Part shown: in pieces, positions 51,421 through 64,000 of the stretch
Layout of the letters: each line of letters starts with the position of its first letter
How positions within the stretch are numbered: the stretch's first letter is position 1
NCBI GenBank assembly: GCA_018907035.1
Contig: JACCIC010000003.1
Location: 5,234,501 to 5,298,500 of the forward strand
Direction: 5' to 3'
DNA: 64,000 nt
Source: Sycobia sp. Sy_11
Lineage: Eukaryota > Arthropoda > Insecta > Hymenoptera > Epichrysomallidae
Made by a program: the position numbers and the translations under genes
The notes under the pieces: model-generated
Seen by the model: the letters and a program-made list of their open reading frames with translations, nothing else
Told to the model about the DNA's origin: nothing
Database searches by the model: none

Positions 51421-54100
51421 GCAGTCAATCCGGCTATGTCAGATTCCATAAAGAGCTGCACAGAAAATAAATGCTCACCCCATACGGGTATAAGTTTTAC
51501 CGAACTACACCATACAGCACACGGGGCCCTTTGTATATAAATACATATCTTTCGAAGCGAAAAAACGAGAATTCCATTCTCCTTCAAAAGGGTCTTCGCT
51601 GATGGGAATACAATCTTTTTTAACTCTTCACTAAAATTCCTAGATCGAGAGGGAAATTTCAGGGGAAAGTATATATCAAATAATCGATAAGGAAGATAAA
51701 GCATAAAACGTAATAAAGCTTTTGGGTAGACTTTCGAATAGCACCCAGCCCTGATTTTTCTAATAATTTTTAGCCTGAGCATTTTGAAAGTGCCGATTAC
51801 GAATATTGTGATGGTTTTTGGCGAAAACTCAATTCTCGTGTCAAAAACCGTAAAAATGACGTTTTTTAAAATTTCAAGAACATAATATTTTATTGTATAC
51901 ACTGTTGTTATCTACAGCCATTTTTTTCAGGATAAATTGAATAGGTATAAGTATAAAGAGAATTCAGCTACGTCAACGTTGATACGCCGGGGAACCCCCG
52001 AGACGATTTTCCGAGATAAATTTGACAAAGCACAATTTTAGAAAATTTCCCATGAAAATTCAATTACATCAATCAGCGTCCTGAAAAACAATAAGCTTAC
52101 AAATTTTCATCAAAATTGGGGTTGACTGCTTTTCAGAAATTGATTGTAAGGAATCTGCTAAAGCATTATACGCGACAACCATCTACTCAAAAATAAATCT
52201 AATTATTTCTTCAGTTACAAAAAGTCAATTTATACAGTTTTTATAGTTTGAATTATATTCCCTGCCTACAAGAAAGAAGCCATTATAATACGAAACTACA
52301 ATACGAAGATAACATCAAAAATATCGAAACATCAAAAATAATTTTCCGAATTTACAATGAGATTAGGTAGCGTAATTGCGGTGTTGCGAAGTATATCTGA
52401 AATTCAAAAAAAAGAAGGGTGAAATACAATCCTGAAATGGACACCTTTCGATTGTTAAAAAAAATTGAATAGTATCACCAGGTGACCGAGAAAGAAAACA
52501 GCATTTGCAACATTTTGGCTTTGATCCTGTCTACCCGTCATAGTTGTATGGTAATTTTTTTTTTCAATGAAAACACGTGAAACGTTTATCTCTATATTAT
52601 AAGTAGTAGAATACAGCTAGCGCAGGGCTAAAATTAATATTGCAAGTTGAAATATCCAAATGTTCGGAAATCTCTTATAATAGAATACTAAATTAAGTAA
52701 GCTAAATATAGTCTCAATGTGATTTCGGTAGTTGTTTAATTAAAAATGTACGAGCGATCAACAGAATAATTCATAGATGCAGAACTTTGTGGCGAAAGCA
52801 GGTGCGACTCCGCTTTATAGACCGTCTCGCTCCGTCGCTATAATTAATACTGCGATATTTTAATAAAAAAAAATCCAGTGTATTAATAATTCTGTTTCTA
52901 TAAATAATCTAAATCGAAATAAATTTAATTAATGCAATTAATTTGAAATATTTATATTTAAGAGGAAAGTTCATTTTAATCGACGCACCTGGATTTCTCG
53001 GAATCTAATAGTAAAATAGAGAGAAATGATTCGAACGACGGTTGAAAGGAACAGTGGGCGTCATACAATGGTGCCAATGGCCTTGACCATACACCCTATA
53101 ATCAAGCTTATTTAAAGGACAAAGTCATGTCTTTTAAATGGGATGAATTCCTATATATATATACAGTCTCGGATTCTGAAAGAGGAGAAAATGTTGCGTA
53201 GAATAGTATACCAAGAAAATGAATCACTGACAAAATAAAATTCATTCAAAACTACGGTAGGCTGGCCTGTGCTCGAAACGCAAGATAATATTATTGTAAT
53301 TTTTATTGGAAAATTTTTCTCCACTTGAAAAAGATTTAAGTGCACCCGCGCGTAGACCTGCCTATATCTTTCTGCAGTTATTGACAATTGCACTTGCCCG
53401 CGTTATTGCTGGTTAGACCGCGGAGGCGGAATAAAGCATCGGCTGTCCATCTATGCACACGAAGCATTTAACTTCCATCGGCAATATCGATTTCGAAAAC
53501 TGCGTAGACTTCTAAGCACGTCCGCATTTATTGACCTTTTTTCAGCTAAATTTTCTCCTCTGTCAAGATCCGGGATCAAGACGAGGGGTTTTTTCATTCG
53601 AAAAATAAACACTACCGCTCGTGAAATGAGCTTCGAAAAATGGACTTCGCGTAAAAAGTCGTTGGCCCATTGTGTCACTTTCTCCATTTTTCTTTAATTT
53701 TTCTTGGGACCATTTTTTTGTATCCACCTTAGATTCCGAGATTTTCAGATTGATTTCCATAAGCGTTGCAATGGTTCTTGCACTTTCGTTTCTTCAAATT
53801 TCCAATATTTGTTAAATTTTCAGTAATATTACTGAAATGCACATTCATCCTTCGATACAAGTGCTATTATTACAGCAAATTCAGTATTGCGAGTAAAATA
53901 CAAACTCCAGAGAAACAATTAAAAATATATTCGACGATCCATGGACATAAAGTGTATCTGAAGTAAGACTTATTTTAAAGCTTTCTGAATTATTTTAAAG
54001 AAAAAGGAACAAAAAAAAATTTAATCTAAAATAAAACGACCTATGAAAAAGTAATAATTCCCCATCAGTCAAAGATATGAGTCGCGCAGACGCGCGTCGA
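51420..54100. other. AT-rich DNA, nothing recognised
   Basis: Several frames of 65-180 codons are open, but they overlap, have no motif, and the longest (51360-51902, minus) is partly a (TA)n translation. Confidence 0.5.
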
Positions 54101-54600
54101 TATTTCCTTCTTCAATTAACTGTTGATTGAAATAAATTAAGACAAGGCTCTCCAAGTATCATCGCGCGCACAAACGCTCGCGTATGCGCTTTCATATGTA
54201 TAATTTAACACGAATTTTTGCGTAAATTACGCGCAGCGCTGACATATAGGCCTCGGCACTGGAGCACTGCCCTACGTATACGGTTCTCCTTTCTATAGGC
54301 AGCTCCTGTAGGAAAGGTGGCTCCGACTTTCATCGAGACCGGTTGCACTTTTAAAAATTAATCACCGCTGACATTTGGCGCTTTGGACGCCCGAACCCTG
54401 CCAGTTGGTGATCGATGGCCACGTGGCGCTCGGTCAAGTTGGTTTCGTCGCACGGTCTTGAGCGCTACTAGCGGCGGCTATTATTGGCAAATTTAAGGTA
54501 TCCGCTAGCGGGCATCAGCTTTTCAATAGGGGTTTATAGTACTGCGCGCACGACCGTGCATTGGAGACGTTTCAAGGCGAATTCAACGTAACAATTCGTC
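54080..54600. promoter_or_regulatory. GC-rich island with palindromic E-box
   Basis: Moderately CpG-rich, containing GCCACGTGGC at 54418-54427, a perfect palindrome around CACGTG. No coding evidence. Confidence 0.3.
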
Positions 54601-54754
54601 TTTTTCATCGCTATTATATATATATATATTGGAAAATATTTATAGAGGCGCCGTACTTTTGAGTCACCGCGTATATATTCGCACGCACAAATTTTAAAGT
54701 CACAGTGAAAGTTCGAATCTTTTTTTTTCTTCACATTTACCAGCAGATTTCGTG

Positions 54755-54758
<4 letters not shown>

Positions 54759-54811
<53 letters not shown>
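54759..54811. repeat. (TA)n microsatellite
   Basis: Uninterrupted TA alternation, 53 bases. Confidence 0.95.
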
Positions 54812-54815
<4 letters not shown>

Positions 54816-55114
54816 GTGACGGTCGCTTTTGCTTTCATTTGCGAAGAGACGATCAATGACACGAGCACATATATATAACGAAGTGAAATTGGCTCTTACA
54901 TATAATATCGTGCGTGCGCGCGAAAACCGGAAAGGCAAAGTTAATTCAAATAGTTTTAATGACGTGAGCTTTAATAAAGTATTCTGATCTTGATAAAAAG
55001 AACCCAAGATAAATTGCATTTTACAGTATTGCATTACAGCATCAGTAAGCCATTTTCTCTCTCGTATATAACGTCGTATAACCTAAATGGAAAGTTAACG
55101 GGTTCCATTAGAGA

Positions 55115-55115
<1 letters not shown>

Positions 55116-55177
<62 letters not shown>
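55116..55177. repeat. (TA)n microsatellite
   Basis: Uninterrupted TA alternation, about 62 bases. Confidence 0.95.
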
Positions 55178-55179
<2 letters not shown>

Positions 55180-58100
55180 ATATTGATATAGACATCGCAT
55201 ATGCATAATATATGAGAAAATCCACAAAAACCGTGTAACTTTGACGAAAAAAGAAATTTTTTTTGGTGTTACTTTTTTTATCGGTAGTGCATCACTAAAG
55301 TATAATGAAAGTAACCAAAAAAAATCTATATATTTGAATTGACTTCCGAGAACGAGAAATCGAAAAACATTCTGAAAATATGCGTACGGATGTATTTCGA
55401 GTCGTTGATTAGGAATAGAATAGGGAAAATGGGCGTTAAGAAGACTTTATAGCGTAGCCATTGAAAACTCATTCAATTATGACTTTGTTTTAATGTGCCA
55501 TGGAAAATTAAAAGATTTTAAAAAAAAAACCTATAAATCAATAAGACAATGCATTAATTTTATTATACCTATGCATGTTTTTTCTAAAACGTATGTTTTT
55601 CGAAAATAATGAGATTATGATTACAAAAATTCGATCTTGTCCAAGATCTAAACCATATAGTGATTGTCTTTTGCATCAAAGTTTTTCGAAACGAATTTCA
55701 ATTTTAGAGAAAAAAGTTGTGGATCTTTTTAAAAATGTTTAAACGTTTAATATTCCCCAAGATAGTCAATCTTATAATAATGAGCGTTTCGGAAAAACAA
55801 TTTGGAATATCCTTTGATTCAGCTTACAAGCTTGAACATTGATTTAAGTTGAGGCTCTACACTATATTAAATAAAATTTATTGTCACCCTAAAAAAGTAA
55901 AAAATCAAAAAAAAAAAAAAACACAAAATGTTAATAACTATAACTATACCTTTAATATACTCTATGTATGTCATCACCGGAGCGGAAGTTAATTATTTAC
56001 ATCGTGGGACAGTTCACGCCCGAACGAAGCGGGGGAGGAAGTCTCAAGAGGCAAATAATTAAACTTGCGAACTGTAGCGTTGAACTGTATTTTATGTATC
56101 ACGAGAGCCTTAAAGAACATTTTGAGATAGGAGTCATGTGAAAAAAACAACAACTATTTTTGTTTCTTTCATTTATATGCGTTTGAAGAATCGATCTTGA
56201 AAAATACTGCCATATATAACATATTAGAAATTAATATGTCACCGGGTATCTACAATGCAATTGAAATATTCGCATATATCTATCGTTAGTTAAATTGACT
56301 TCTATACTTGCTTGAAATTTAACATTTTTTACGTCAAATTACCATTTTTATACAGATTCGATAACGATTAATAAGTATATATACGATAGTAAGAAATTGA
56401 TATTTTTCTACTGTTACGCATTGAATGGATAAAATCTGTAGATTTGCCTGCATAAAAATAACGTAAATGTTTCGTAAGATTTTTTAAATGAAATCTTTTT
56501 ATTTTTTGAATCAGTGTTACGTGGAACTTATTATTCACAGAACGAAAGACTCTTACATTCGCAGAAAAGTGTGCGTTTACTTTCTCTTTCTCTTTCCGAC
56601 TTTTATATTGTAATTTTACTAATATAGCGTTATTATTATTGAAAAAATTAAAGATATTTATTATATTCTGTTTCTTTTTTTTAGAGTTAAATCATGCATT
56701 TGTTCTTTATTAAGTTATATTATTAAGTTTATTGAATTTCATCAAATATATAATATATTTTTTATTTTCTTTTGCAAGAAAATTAATCATATATTTTCTA
56801 ATTACATGTGCATAATTGATATTTATCTGGATATTCTCTCTCTATAAAACTATAATAACGGGGTCACTGTGATCCTATAGAAATCCACTTGCTTCGCAAT
56901 ATTTTATACAAATTTTTTTAAAATATCTTGTAAAATTGTGCGCAAACATTTGTATACAGACATCTCCTTCCTCTTCGATTTGATATAATAGCCCAGACAT
57001 AGAAACCCCTCTCGACATAAATCGCGGACGCGTTTCCCATCTCGCTTTAAAATAAATTTATAGTTCTTAAATTTAATTAACGTCATGTCGTTAAGCGCAT
57101 ACATTATACATATATATGTAGTTATACTATTGCAAAATATATAATCGCATTAATGTGTTAAAGTGATCGGAACAGCTATACGGGATGTGGATGGGCGTCG
57201 CATACAAAGCAGGAGATTACCATCAGATGGCGCACATATGTGGAAAGCAAATAGATGCGGAATTAATGCTAATTGTGTTTTCTTTAATTGAGAAAAAATT
57301 CACGAAAGTAAATAGTTTTGCAACAGGAACGTTTAAGAAATTTTATAGATAATTTCATGAAATGTTACAAGTATTACTTTATGTTAACTATAATTCTTAT
57401 ATATAAACATATTTAAAAATTTTAATGCACTCGAAAAATTTAACTCTATATTCAATATTAGAGTTTATGAAGAAGCTTTCGAATTATACGAAAAGTTTTA
57501 TGAAAAACGAAATAATGTAAATAATCTGTAGTGCAAAGAGATACTGTGGTAATAAAAACTGATACATACATGTATGCAGAAATGAAATTCGTACGTGCAA
57601 AATTTTTTTGAAAATATTTATAAAAACGACCGATATAAAAATACTAATAGTTTTTTTCTTACTACAAAAGTGTGTTCTCTTCTTTCTTTTTTTTTTTTTT
57701 TAAATCGTTTCTCCGCTTCTATAAATGGAAGTGCAGACAAATTAAAGTCTAGTCAATGAATTCAATTTTGTCCATAAACGTTAAATTTTATCGTTGTTAT
57801 TATAGTGGTCGAACAATTGAAAAACAAAGTAGCAAAAAATCTCGAATGTAAAAAGTAACTTGCGAACTTTTTTCTGTTGAAAATGTAAACATGGAGCAAA
57901 TTATAAATAGTAATAAAAGATTTTTTAACTTTGACTTTTTAAAGTTGCGCACATTTCACACAGTAGAACAATTTCGCTTACTTATAAGTTTTGGAATAAA
58001 TACTGTAGCATAAAAAAAACTTGAACCTCAAAAGAAATAAAAATAAATGTAAAAGAAATTATTAATATATTGGTAAAATCAACGAAATAATTTATTTCTT

Positions 58101-58302
58101 TAAAAATATTTTAGTGGCTTGAATAAAGTAAATTTATTTCAAATAAATATTTGTTCGATTTAAATAATATTTATTTGCATTATACGATTATTAATTTTCA
58201 ACTATCCATATGAAATTTTTTTGTCTCGGGACAAAGTATTACGATTAACGACTTTATTGAATGATTTGTAAAAATATAAATAGATGATAGAATGAGAAAG
58301 AC

Positions 58303-58307
<5 letters not shown>

Positions 58308-58349
<42 letters not shown>
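58308..58349. repeat. (GA)n microsatellite
   Basis: About 20 AG units, giving Arg-Glu or Ser-Leu frames. Confidence 0.95.
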
Positions 58350-58353
<4 letters not shown>

Positions 58354-58682
58354 GACCCAGCCGTACACAAACGTGTATACACGAAACCGGCACTTTCTTA
58401 TTTCTTTTTCAATCGTTTTTTTACGAGGTTCGAGCCCTAATTTTGTGCACATTAACTTTCTCCGCTCGTTCTCTCCCGACACGACCAAGTCCCGACGTCT
58501 ACACTACCTTGTCTTCTTCTCCCGTCTGATATATATATATATATACACCGGATGTGAAATGCAAAAATGTCAAGCCCCAATGAATTATTTACTTTAAATT
58601 AGCTAAATTCTTTCATTTCTATCAGTCGAGACCGGTTTCATGCAGCTCCCTTTAAATAATAATACAATCTAATCTCTATAAT

Positions 58683-58733
58683 GTGCGTGCGCGCGCGCGC
58701 GTGTGTGTATTACACACACACACACACACACAC
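58683..58733. repeat. (GC)n(GT)n...(CA)n palindromic microsatellite
   Basis: GTGTGTGTA and TACACACAC are separated by a single T, so the array is an almost perfect inverted repeat. Confidence 0.9.
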
Positions 58734-59599
58734 AAGAGTCATTTGTATTTGGATAAAAGGTAAATGATAAAAAAATGTTTGATCGCAGCGTGCGTCTGGT
58801 TTGTACAGATTTCGCGAGTCTTATTATCTGTTTGAACGTGCAAACGCTTTCTAAAAACTTTCTTTCTGCCCATGCTGTTGGATCAAATTAACAGCTCAAC
58901 TAAGAAGAAAAAAAAAGAAAAATTCAAAAGTTTAGTCGGAATATACAACTTTCTTCTAAATTTGAATTTATCCTATATTTGCATAATTTTGCTTACTAGC
59001 GTTTTTCCCCCAATCTGTTCAACTATCTTAGTTATTAGCAACAAGTAGTATATAAATACTCAGTAAGCTTATTAATTTACCGTAATGTTTAGCTTGTTTG
59101 AAAAATAAAACAATAATGAATAAACATGTGGAGGAAACGAATACACACACGCGCGCGCGCGCGCGCTCTCATAGAAATGCTATAATATGTGTAGGAACAT
59201 AATCTAAAACTTTGGAGAAAAATCAAAGATACTAAGTACCCTGACCTGGATTCCATTATCGTTTTACTATTTACAATGCATTTTTCGATTATATAATGTA
59301 CAAAGACAATTTTACCAAGTCACGAAACCGACGAAAAGTCACTGAAAACATAACGTCGGTAAAACAAAATTCAAAGACTCCAACTTTTATATCATCTTTT
59401 TTTTGGAAAATTAAAACAAATTTTGCGGGAATTTTTAGCGAGGTTTTTTCATTACATTACGCGCACAAGTCTATATTGCTGTCGATGTTGAGAAAAAAAA
59501 AGACATAGACACGCAATAATAGTTATAAATAACTATGTTTTTCACTTGTTCACTGCGTGAGTTGAGAGGTAAAAAAAAAGGAAAAAAAGAACCCGACAA

Positions 59600-60163
59600 C
59601 TGCCAAAATTTCCATTGTCCCGAACTCCTCGCGAAGGACAATTATAAAGCGCACGAAACGTCGACGCCTAGAGAGAAGCCTTGAAAAATGGAAAATCAAT
59701 CGAAACGCCGACTCCGTTCTATATATATATATACTCGTTATCACGTATTCGCCATCGTCGTCGTACATACGAAACGTTTCAACGAAACTCCCTTTTAGCC
59801 CCCGTATGCGCGCTAAAAGCACTCTCGCAATCTTAATAACCATTTGTTACCGATGATTGATGATTTATATGCCGTGATTGATATTATACATTGGGCGACC
59901 ATAGAGCGCCGCGTTGACGAGGGAGGGGAAAAGGGCGCCGCGCGCACGACAGCACAGTCCGCGACGCGGCACATAGAGCGCGACAACGACAAAAAAAATT
60001 GCATCGCCGCAAACAGTGCTGCACTTACATACACTGTGTCCATATCGCTCGGCCTTGAAATTAATTCTAATATCAAACTGGCACTGCACCCGCGCGCTCA
60101 CGACCCGTTTCTCCGCTGAACTTAACCAAGAAAAACTCGAGATAACGAAAGAGAGCAAAACAT

Positions 60164-60208
<45 letters not shown>

Positions 60209-60542
60209 CGTCTGGCAACACATCCATTCACTCTCTCGCGGCACCGTTATTACACACACGCGCCTACATGCCGTTAATAATATACAACAGTGCATCTTGG
60301 AAAAAGAGGGTTGAGCCTGCTATTCTACGAAATATTGTTAAGCAATGAAAGAAATGTTCAAAATCGCCTCTAATATATATATACGTATAATTATAATAGC
60401 TATGCAAGTGTATAAAAACGATGGAAACAAAGACACTCACCGGGGTGCGGACGACGAAGAAATTATTATATTCGTCACCGTCGCAGAGTCAGCTGTGCTA
60501 TGCTGCCTCCCCTAAGTCCTTCCTCCTCTTCTTTCTCTCTCG

Positions 60543-60584
<42 letters not shown>

Positions 60585-60684
60585 TTCCGTCCCCCTCACG
60601 TACGACGTCAACTAGACGCCGACGGCGACGATGTGCGCGTGCGTCGCTCGTGCACAATTATATTACTACGGCGCATATACCTAT

Positions 60685-60731
<47 letters not shown>

Positions 60732-61336
60732 TCGCACCAACCGAATTAATTATCAATCGCGGCTTTTACACGCTGCAAATAATAATGATCCTCATTGCAG
60801 ACGCGGCTTTCGGGTCGCGCATTGGGCCGCTCGCTGGTGACGATTCGCCGCCCCTCCGCTGCATCGGCGATCGCGGATACTCTACTGAACTTGCACCATA
60901 TAATAGCGTAGTACGACTTTACCGTATACAGATGCGTATATTGTATAATGTAGCTGTTAATCACAGTAAACGGAGTGCCGCGGTGTGCGTTTTTGGTTTT
61001 TATTTCTTTTTATTATTGTTTTTTTTTATATTTTTTTTTTTTTTTACGAAAAGAAAACCAGAAGCCAGCGGTGCACGTATAAATAATGTACGTACGGATT
61101 TGCTGCCCTCGGATAAATGTATGGAGGAGAGCAATAAGGTTGCCGACCCTAACTGTCATAAACCGAGTCTCGGGCGAGACTGCCGCCGCGCGCACTGGCG
61201 AGACTGCCGCGGTGCGCCGTCTCTCGCGCGCGAGCTCGCGAGTATATACAGTCGCGGACGCGCGGCACGGCCGGTAACAAAAACATTGTGTTCCGCTCGC
61301 TCGCTCTCTCTCACTCTCTCGCTCGCTTTTCTACTG

Positions 61337-61382
<46 letters not shown>

Positions 61383-61480
61383 ATATACGAAAAAAATATA
61401 TAAGTATCGCGCGTCCGTAGTTCCCCCCCGCAACTGGCTCCTCTAGCTCCCTCGCTTTGCCATATATATATAATTCCTAA
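59600..61480. promoter_or_regulatory. GC-rich island with two (CT)n tracts
   Basis: A CpG-rich region with (TA)n at 60170-60204 and 60692-60728, (CT)n at 60545-60581 and (CT)n at 61338-61378. At about 61240-61290 a GAGTATATACAG element lies just upstream of CpG-rich DNA, loosely TATA-like on the plus strand. Open frames are long because of the GC content and show no family motif. This could be the promoter of a neighbouring gene or a distal alternative start of the ABCG gene. Confidence 0.35.
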
Positions 61481-61582
61481 ATGCATATAGATATATATAC
61501 ATGCACTATAGGTGTTTCTTTCTTTTTCGTTCTACTTCAAGCGCACGCGCATCTGTTGACCTACATTTGCGCTCGCGCGCAC

Positions 61583-61588
<6 letters not shown>

Positions 61589-61648
<60 letters not shown>
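61589..61648. repeat. (TA)n microsatellite
   Basis: Uninterrupted TA alternation, about 60 bases. Confidence 0.95.
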
Positions 61649-61649
<1 letters not shown>

Positions 61650-61650
<1 letters not shown>

Positions 61651-62684
61651 TTACTATATAGATGCAATAATACTATTCCAAGATTATGGGTGCCCTATGA
61701 GTCGTAAATTGCGTTTCGTTGAATTAATATTTGATTATAAGATGTGCGATTCCATTCAATCGGTTCGAAATACGATATTTGTCCCATTGTGTACGAAAGT
61801 TACCTGAAAAAAAAATACGTATTTTTACGGAAGTATAACAAAATTACTACTCCAAATAAACTACAAATGTACATTTTTAAGATTATTTTTAATCATTACC
61901 TGTATTTTTTACCAGTTATTCTTATAAAAAATTATACACTGGAATTCATATGAAATTCTCGAGAACTTTTGAATGTCAGAACGATGGAAAACGAAAGTTA
62001 ACGATTCACAATTTGTAACATAAAAATTAATTGAAATCACTTGAGAAAAATTGAAGAAAATTAATATATAGTTGATATTATACAAGGATTCAATTAAAAC
62101 AGTTTCTTTTATTTTAAATCATTTGGGAATCGCGCGAAACCCTACAAAGAAAACGTTAATTCAAGTTCACTAAACTACAATTTACGATGTAATTGTAAAT
62201 TCGTATGCGACTAGATACTTAATTCTAAAATTTTATATTCATTTATTCAAATGATATTGAATTAATGAACGTTTCATCTGTTTTAAACGAACTTTATTTT
62301 AATAAACTTGAAAGAACAATTATTTAAAAATCAATTATGATAGCGAGTTTATTCAATACATTTATAATTAAAAGCAACTAAAATTCAATAATTTAATATT
62401 ATCTGAATAAATTTCAATATAAAATTTTATGACTAAGCAGTGTCATAATAAGAATAAATTAAATTTTCAATTGTACTTTAATATTTTAATGAATTTTAAT
62501 AATACCATTTTCACAAAGGAGATCATTGGAAATCCATAAGAGATTAATGACTCTTACATTTGATGTTAATATATATAACCTCTCTATCATATTGTATATA
62601 ATTTTAATATAAAGTGATCGGAAATCGTATGAATTTAATCTACAATGTAAAGCCAATACTATTTTCAGATTATCAAAAATATAA

Positions 62685-62752
<68 letters not shown>

Positions 62753-64000
62753 TGTTGAATTAAAATATACATATGAACGATTACAATTATTTATTAATTT
62801 TAATTAATTATCATTTCTTATGAAAAACTGTTAATAAAGAAACATATAATATTAAAAAAAACAAAAACAAAATACTAGAGAGTATTTTTCTAAATATTAT
62901 TCTCAACAGATAATATTTGTTATTCATAATATATATGTCAAACGAGCGTGGTGTCAGAAATCGAATCGAATCAAAAATCGTTTACGAAGTTAATAAGTTT
63001 GCTAATAAAAGTAAATTCAAAGATTATTTTTTTACAATTCATGATGTAAGCGGCGAAGCAAACGAATTTTGTGTTACACTCCAATGTCAAATTATTCTGA
63101 TAAGTGAACTACACATGCATACACACAGCACACACGCGCGCGCGTGCGCGCACGCGCATACACCAATCGAATATACAAGTTTAGCTAAACCTCGGTTAAA
63201 AAAATTCTAATGCGTTCTATTCCGTATAAAGTGAAACACAAAAAATTAGATGACGATGGAGTATATAAAATCGTGATTGTGAAGTTCTATTGTTTAGCAT
63301 TACAATCGCTTCTAAATTTTTATTGCATAAATTATATTGATCTACGTATACAATCATTTAACATTCATTAGAATTCGTTACATTTTAGAAAAGTCTCTTA
63401 AATATATATGAATTTCATTGTTCAATTAACATCATTTTTGTTTTTATAACAATTGTTAAGGCATAAATTGCTGTCGCTAATACAATATCTGCATTTCGAG
63501 ATCAAAATAATTAAAAACGAGAAGAAAAACTTTCTGAGACGAACCTATAAGATAGCATTCAAATATTAAATCGTTGCAGTTATTATTTATATAAAATATA
63601 AATAATTATTCTTTTTAACGATACTTTTTTCAAGTTTTATATATTCTATACTATTATAGAATAATTACGTTACACTTTTATTTAAGTATCTAACTATAAT
63701 AAAATAACGTTTTCATACCGGGACATTTTTTACGATCTATGTTTTAATATTACAATGTAATGTATAGAATCTAACAAAAAATTATTAGGAGAACTTTTTC
63801 ACTGTCGCAAATAGTACTATTATTGCATCATAAAATTATTATAGGACATAAAAAATATGGTATTTATATACATACATTCTAAGAGCAAAGAAATAAATAT
63901 ACCTTATGTGTGTGTGAAACGTACAATTATAATTTTTTATAAATTATATTTGTATTTAAAAATATTAAAATTATATATCTGTAGAAAAGTGTTTGTTGAT
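61650..64000. other. Very AT-rich DNA at the right edge, nothing recognised
   Basis: Contains (TA)n at 62692-62750 and a (CA)n/(CG)n patch at about 63120-63157. The plus-strand frame at 62917-63210 (MLFIIYMSNERGVRN...) has no recognisable domain and runs into the repeat. Confidence 0.55.
62692..62750. repeat. (TA)n microsatellite
   Basis: Uninterrupted TA alternation, about 58 bases. Confidence 0.95.

Larger units (their letters stand above)
55180..59600. other. AT-rich DNA with a few microsatellites, no supported gene
   Basis: Only low-complexity frames. Holds (GA)n at 58308-58349, a GC/GT/CA compound array at 58683-58733 and a CA/GC array at 59143-59166. Confidence 0.55.

Noticed and set aside
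58420..58450. GGTTCGAGCCC resembling a tRNA B box
   Set aside because: No A box or matching acceptor stem upstream; the preceding bases are a T-rich stretch.
60785..61420. Plus-strand open frame of 211 codons
   Set aside because: It contains a poly-T Phe run and a (CT)n Ser-Leu run. The opposite strand is also open, and no domain is recognisable.

Overview
The window looks like animal, most likely insect, nuclear DNA. It is AT-rich, but CpG dinucleotides are common. Microsatellites are very dense, mainly (TA)n arrays of about 35-65 bp. It carries a degenerate I-like LINE and exons with GT-AG introns. There is no bacterial gene organisation. The mix of non-depleted CpG, (TA)n abundance and this kind of retrotransposon suggests Hymenoptera, but that is inference from style, not a species call.

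Two pieces of one host gene can be supported. Both lie on the minus strand and encode the start of an ABCG-subfamily half-transporter (ABCG1/ABCG4-like). The first coding exon is at 26644-26875. The second, at 2166-2283, carries the Walker A motif GPSGAGKST. Splice phases agree (exon 1 ends after one base of a codon, exon 2 starts with two), so a 24.36 kb intron (2284-26643) interrupts the nucleotide-binding domain just before Walker A. The rest of the transporter lies beyond the left edge of the window.

That intron contains one clear mobile element, a non-LTR retrotransposon on the minus strand (about 4981-10150), in the same orientation as the host gene. It has a gag-like ORF1 with a CCHC knuckle and an ORF2 with APE endonuclease, reverse transcriptase and a degraded RNase H/C-terminal region, then a poly(A) tail. 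Stops, frameshifts and a lost endonuclease Asp show it is dead.

The DNA around and upstream of the first coding exon (26.6-28.4 kb) is GC- and CpG-rich and is the best promoter/5' UTR candidate. From about 28.4 kb to 64 kb I find no protein exon I can defend. This stretch is AT-rich DNA with microsatellites and several shorter GC-rich islands (31.8-32.3, 36.1-38.3, 41.7-42.2, 51.05-51.3, 54.1-54.6 and 59.6-61.5 kb), which could be distal promoters, untranslated exons or enhancers. Most open frames there are simple-sequence translations (Tyr-Ile, Thr-His, Cys-Val, Ser-Leu or Arg-Glu runs).

I did not find a convincing new biological system. The points most worth checking are the very long intron with its sense LINE, the GC-rich islands, a few nuclear-receptor-like sites in the intron, a hairpin near 38.5 kb, and the (TA)n density.
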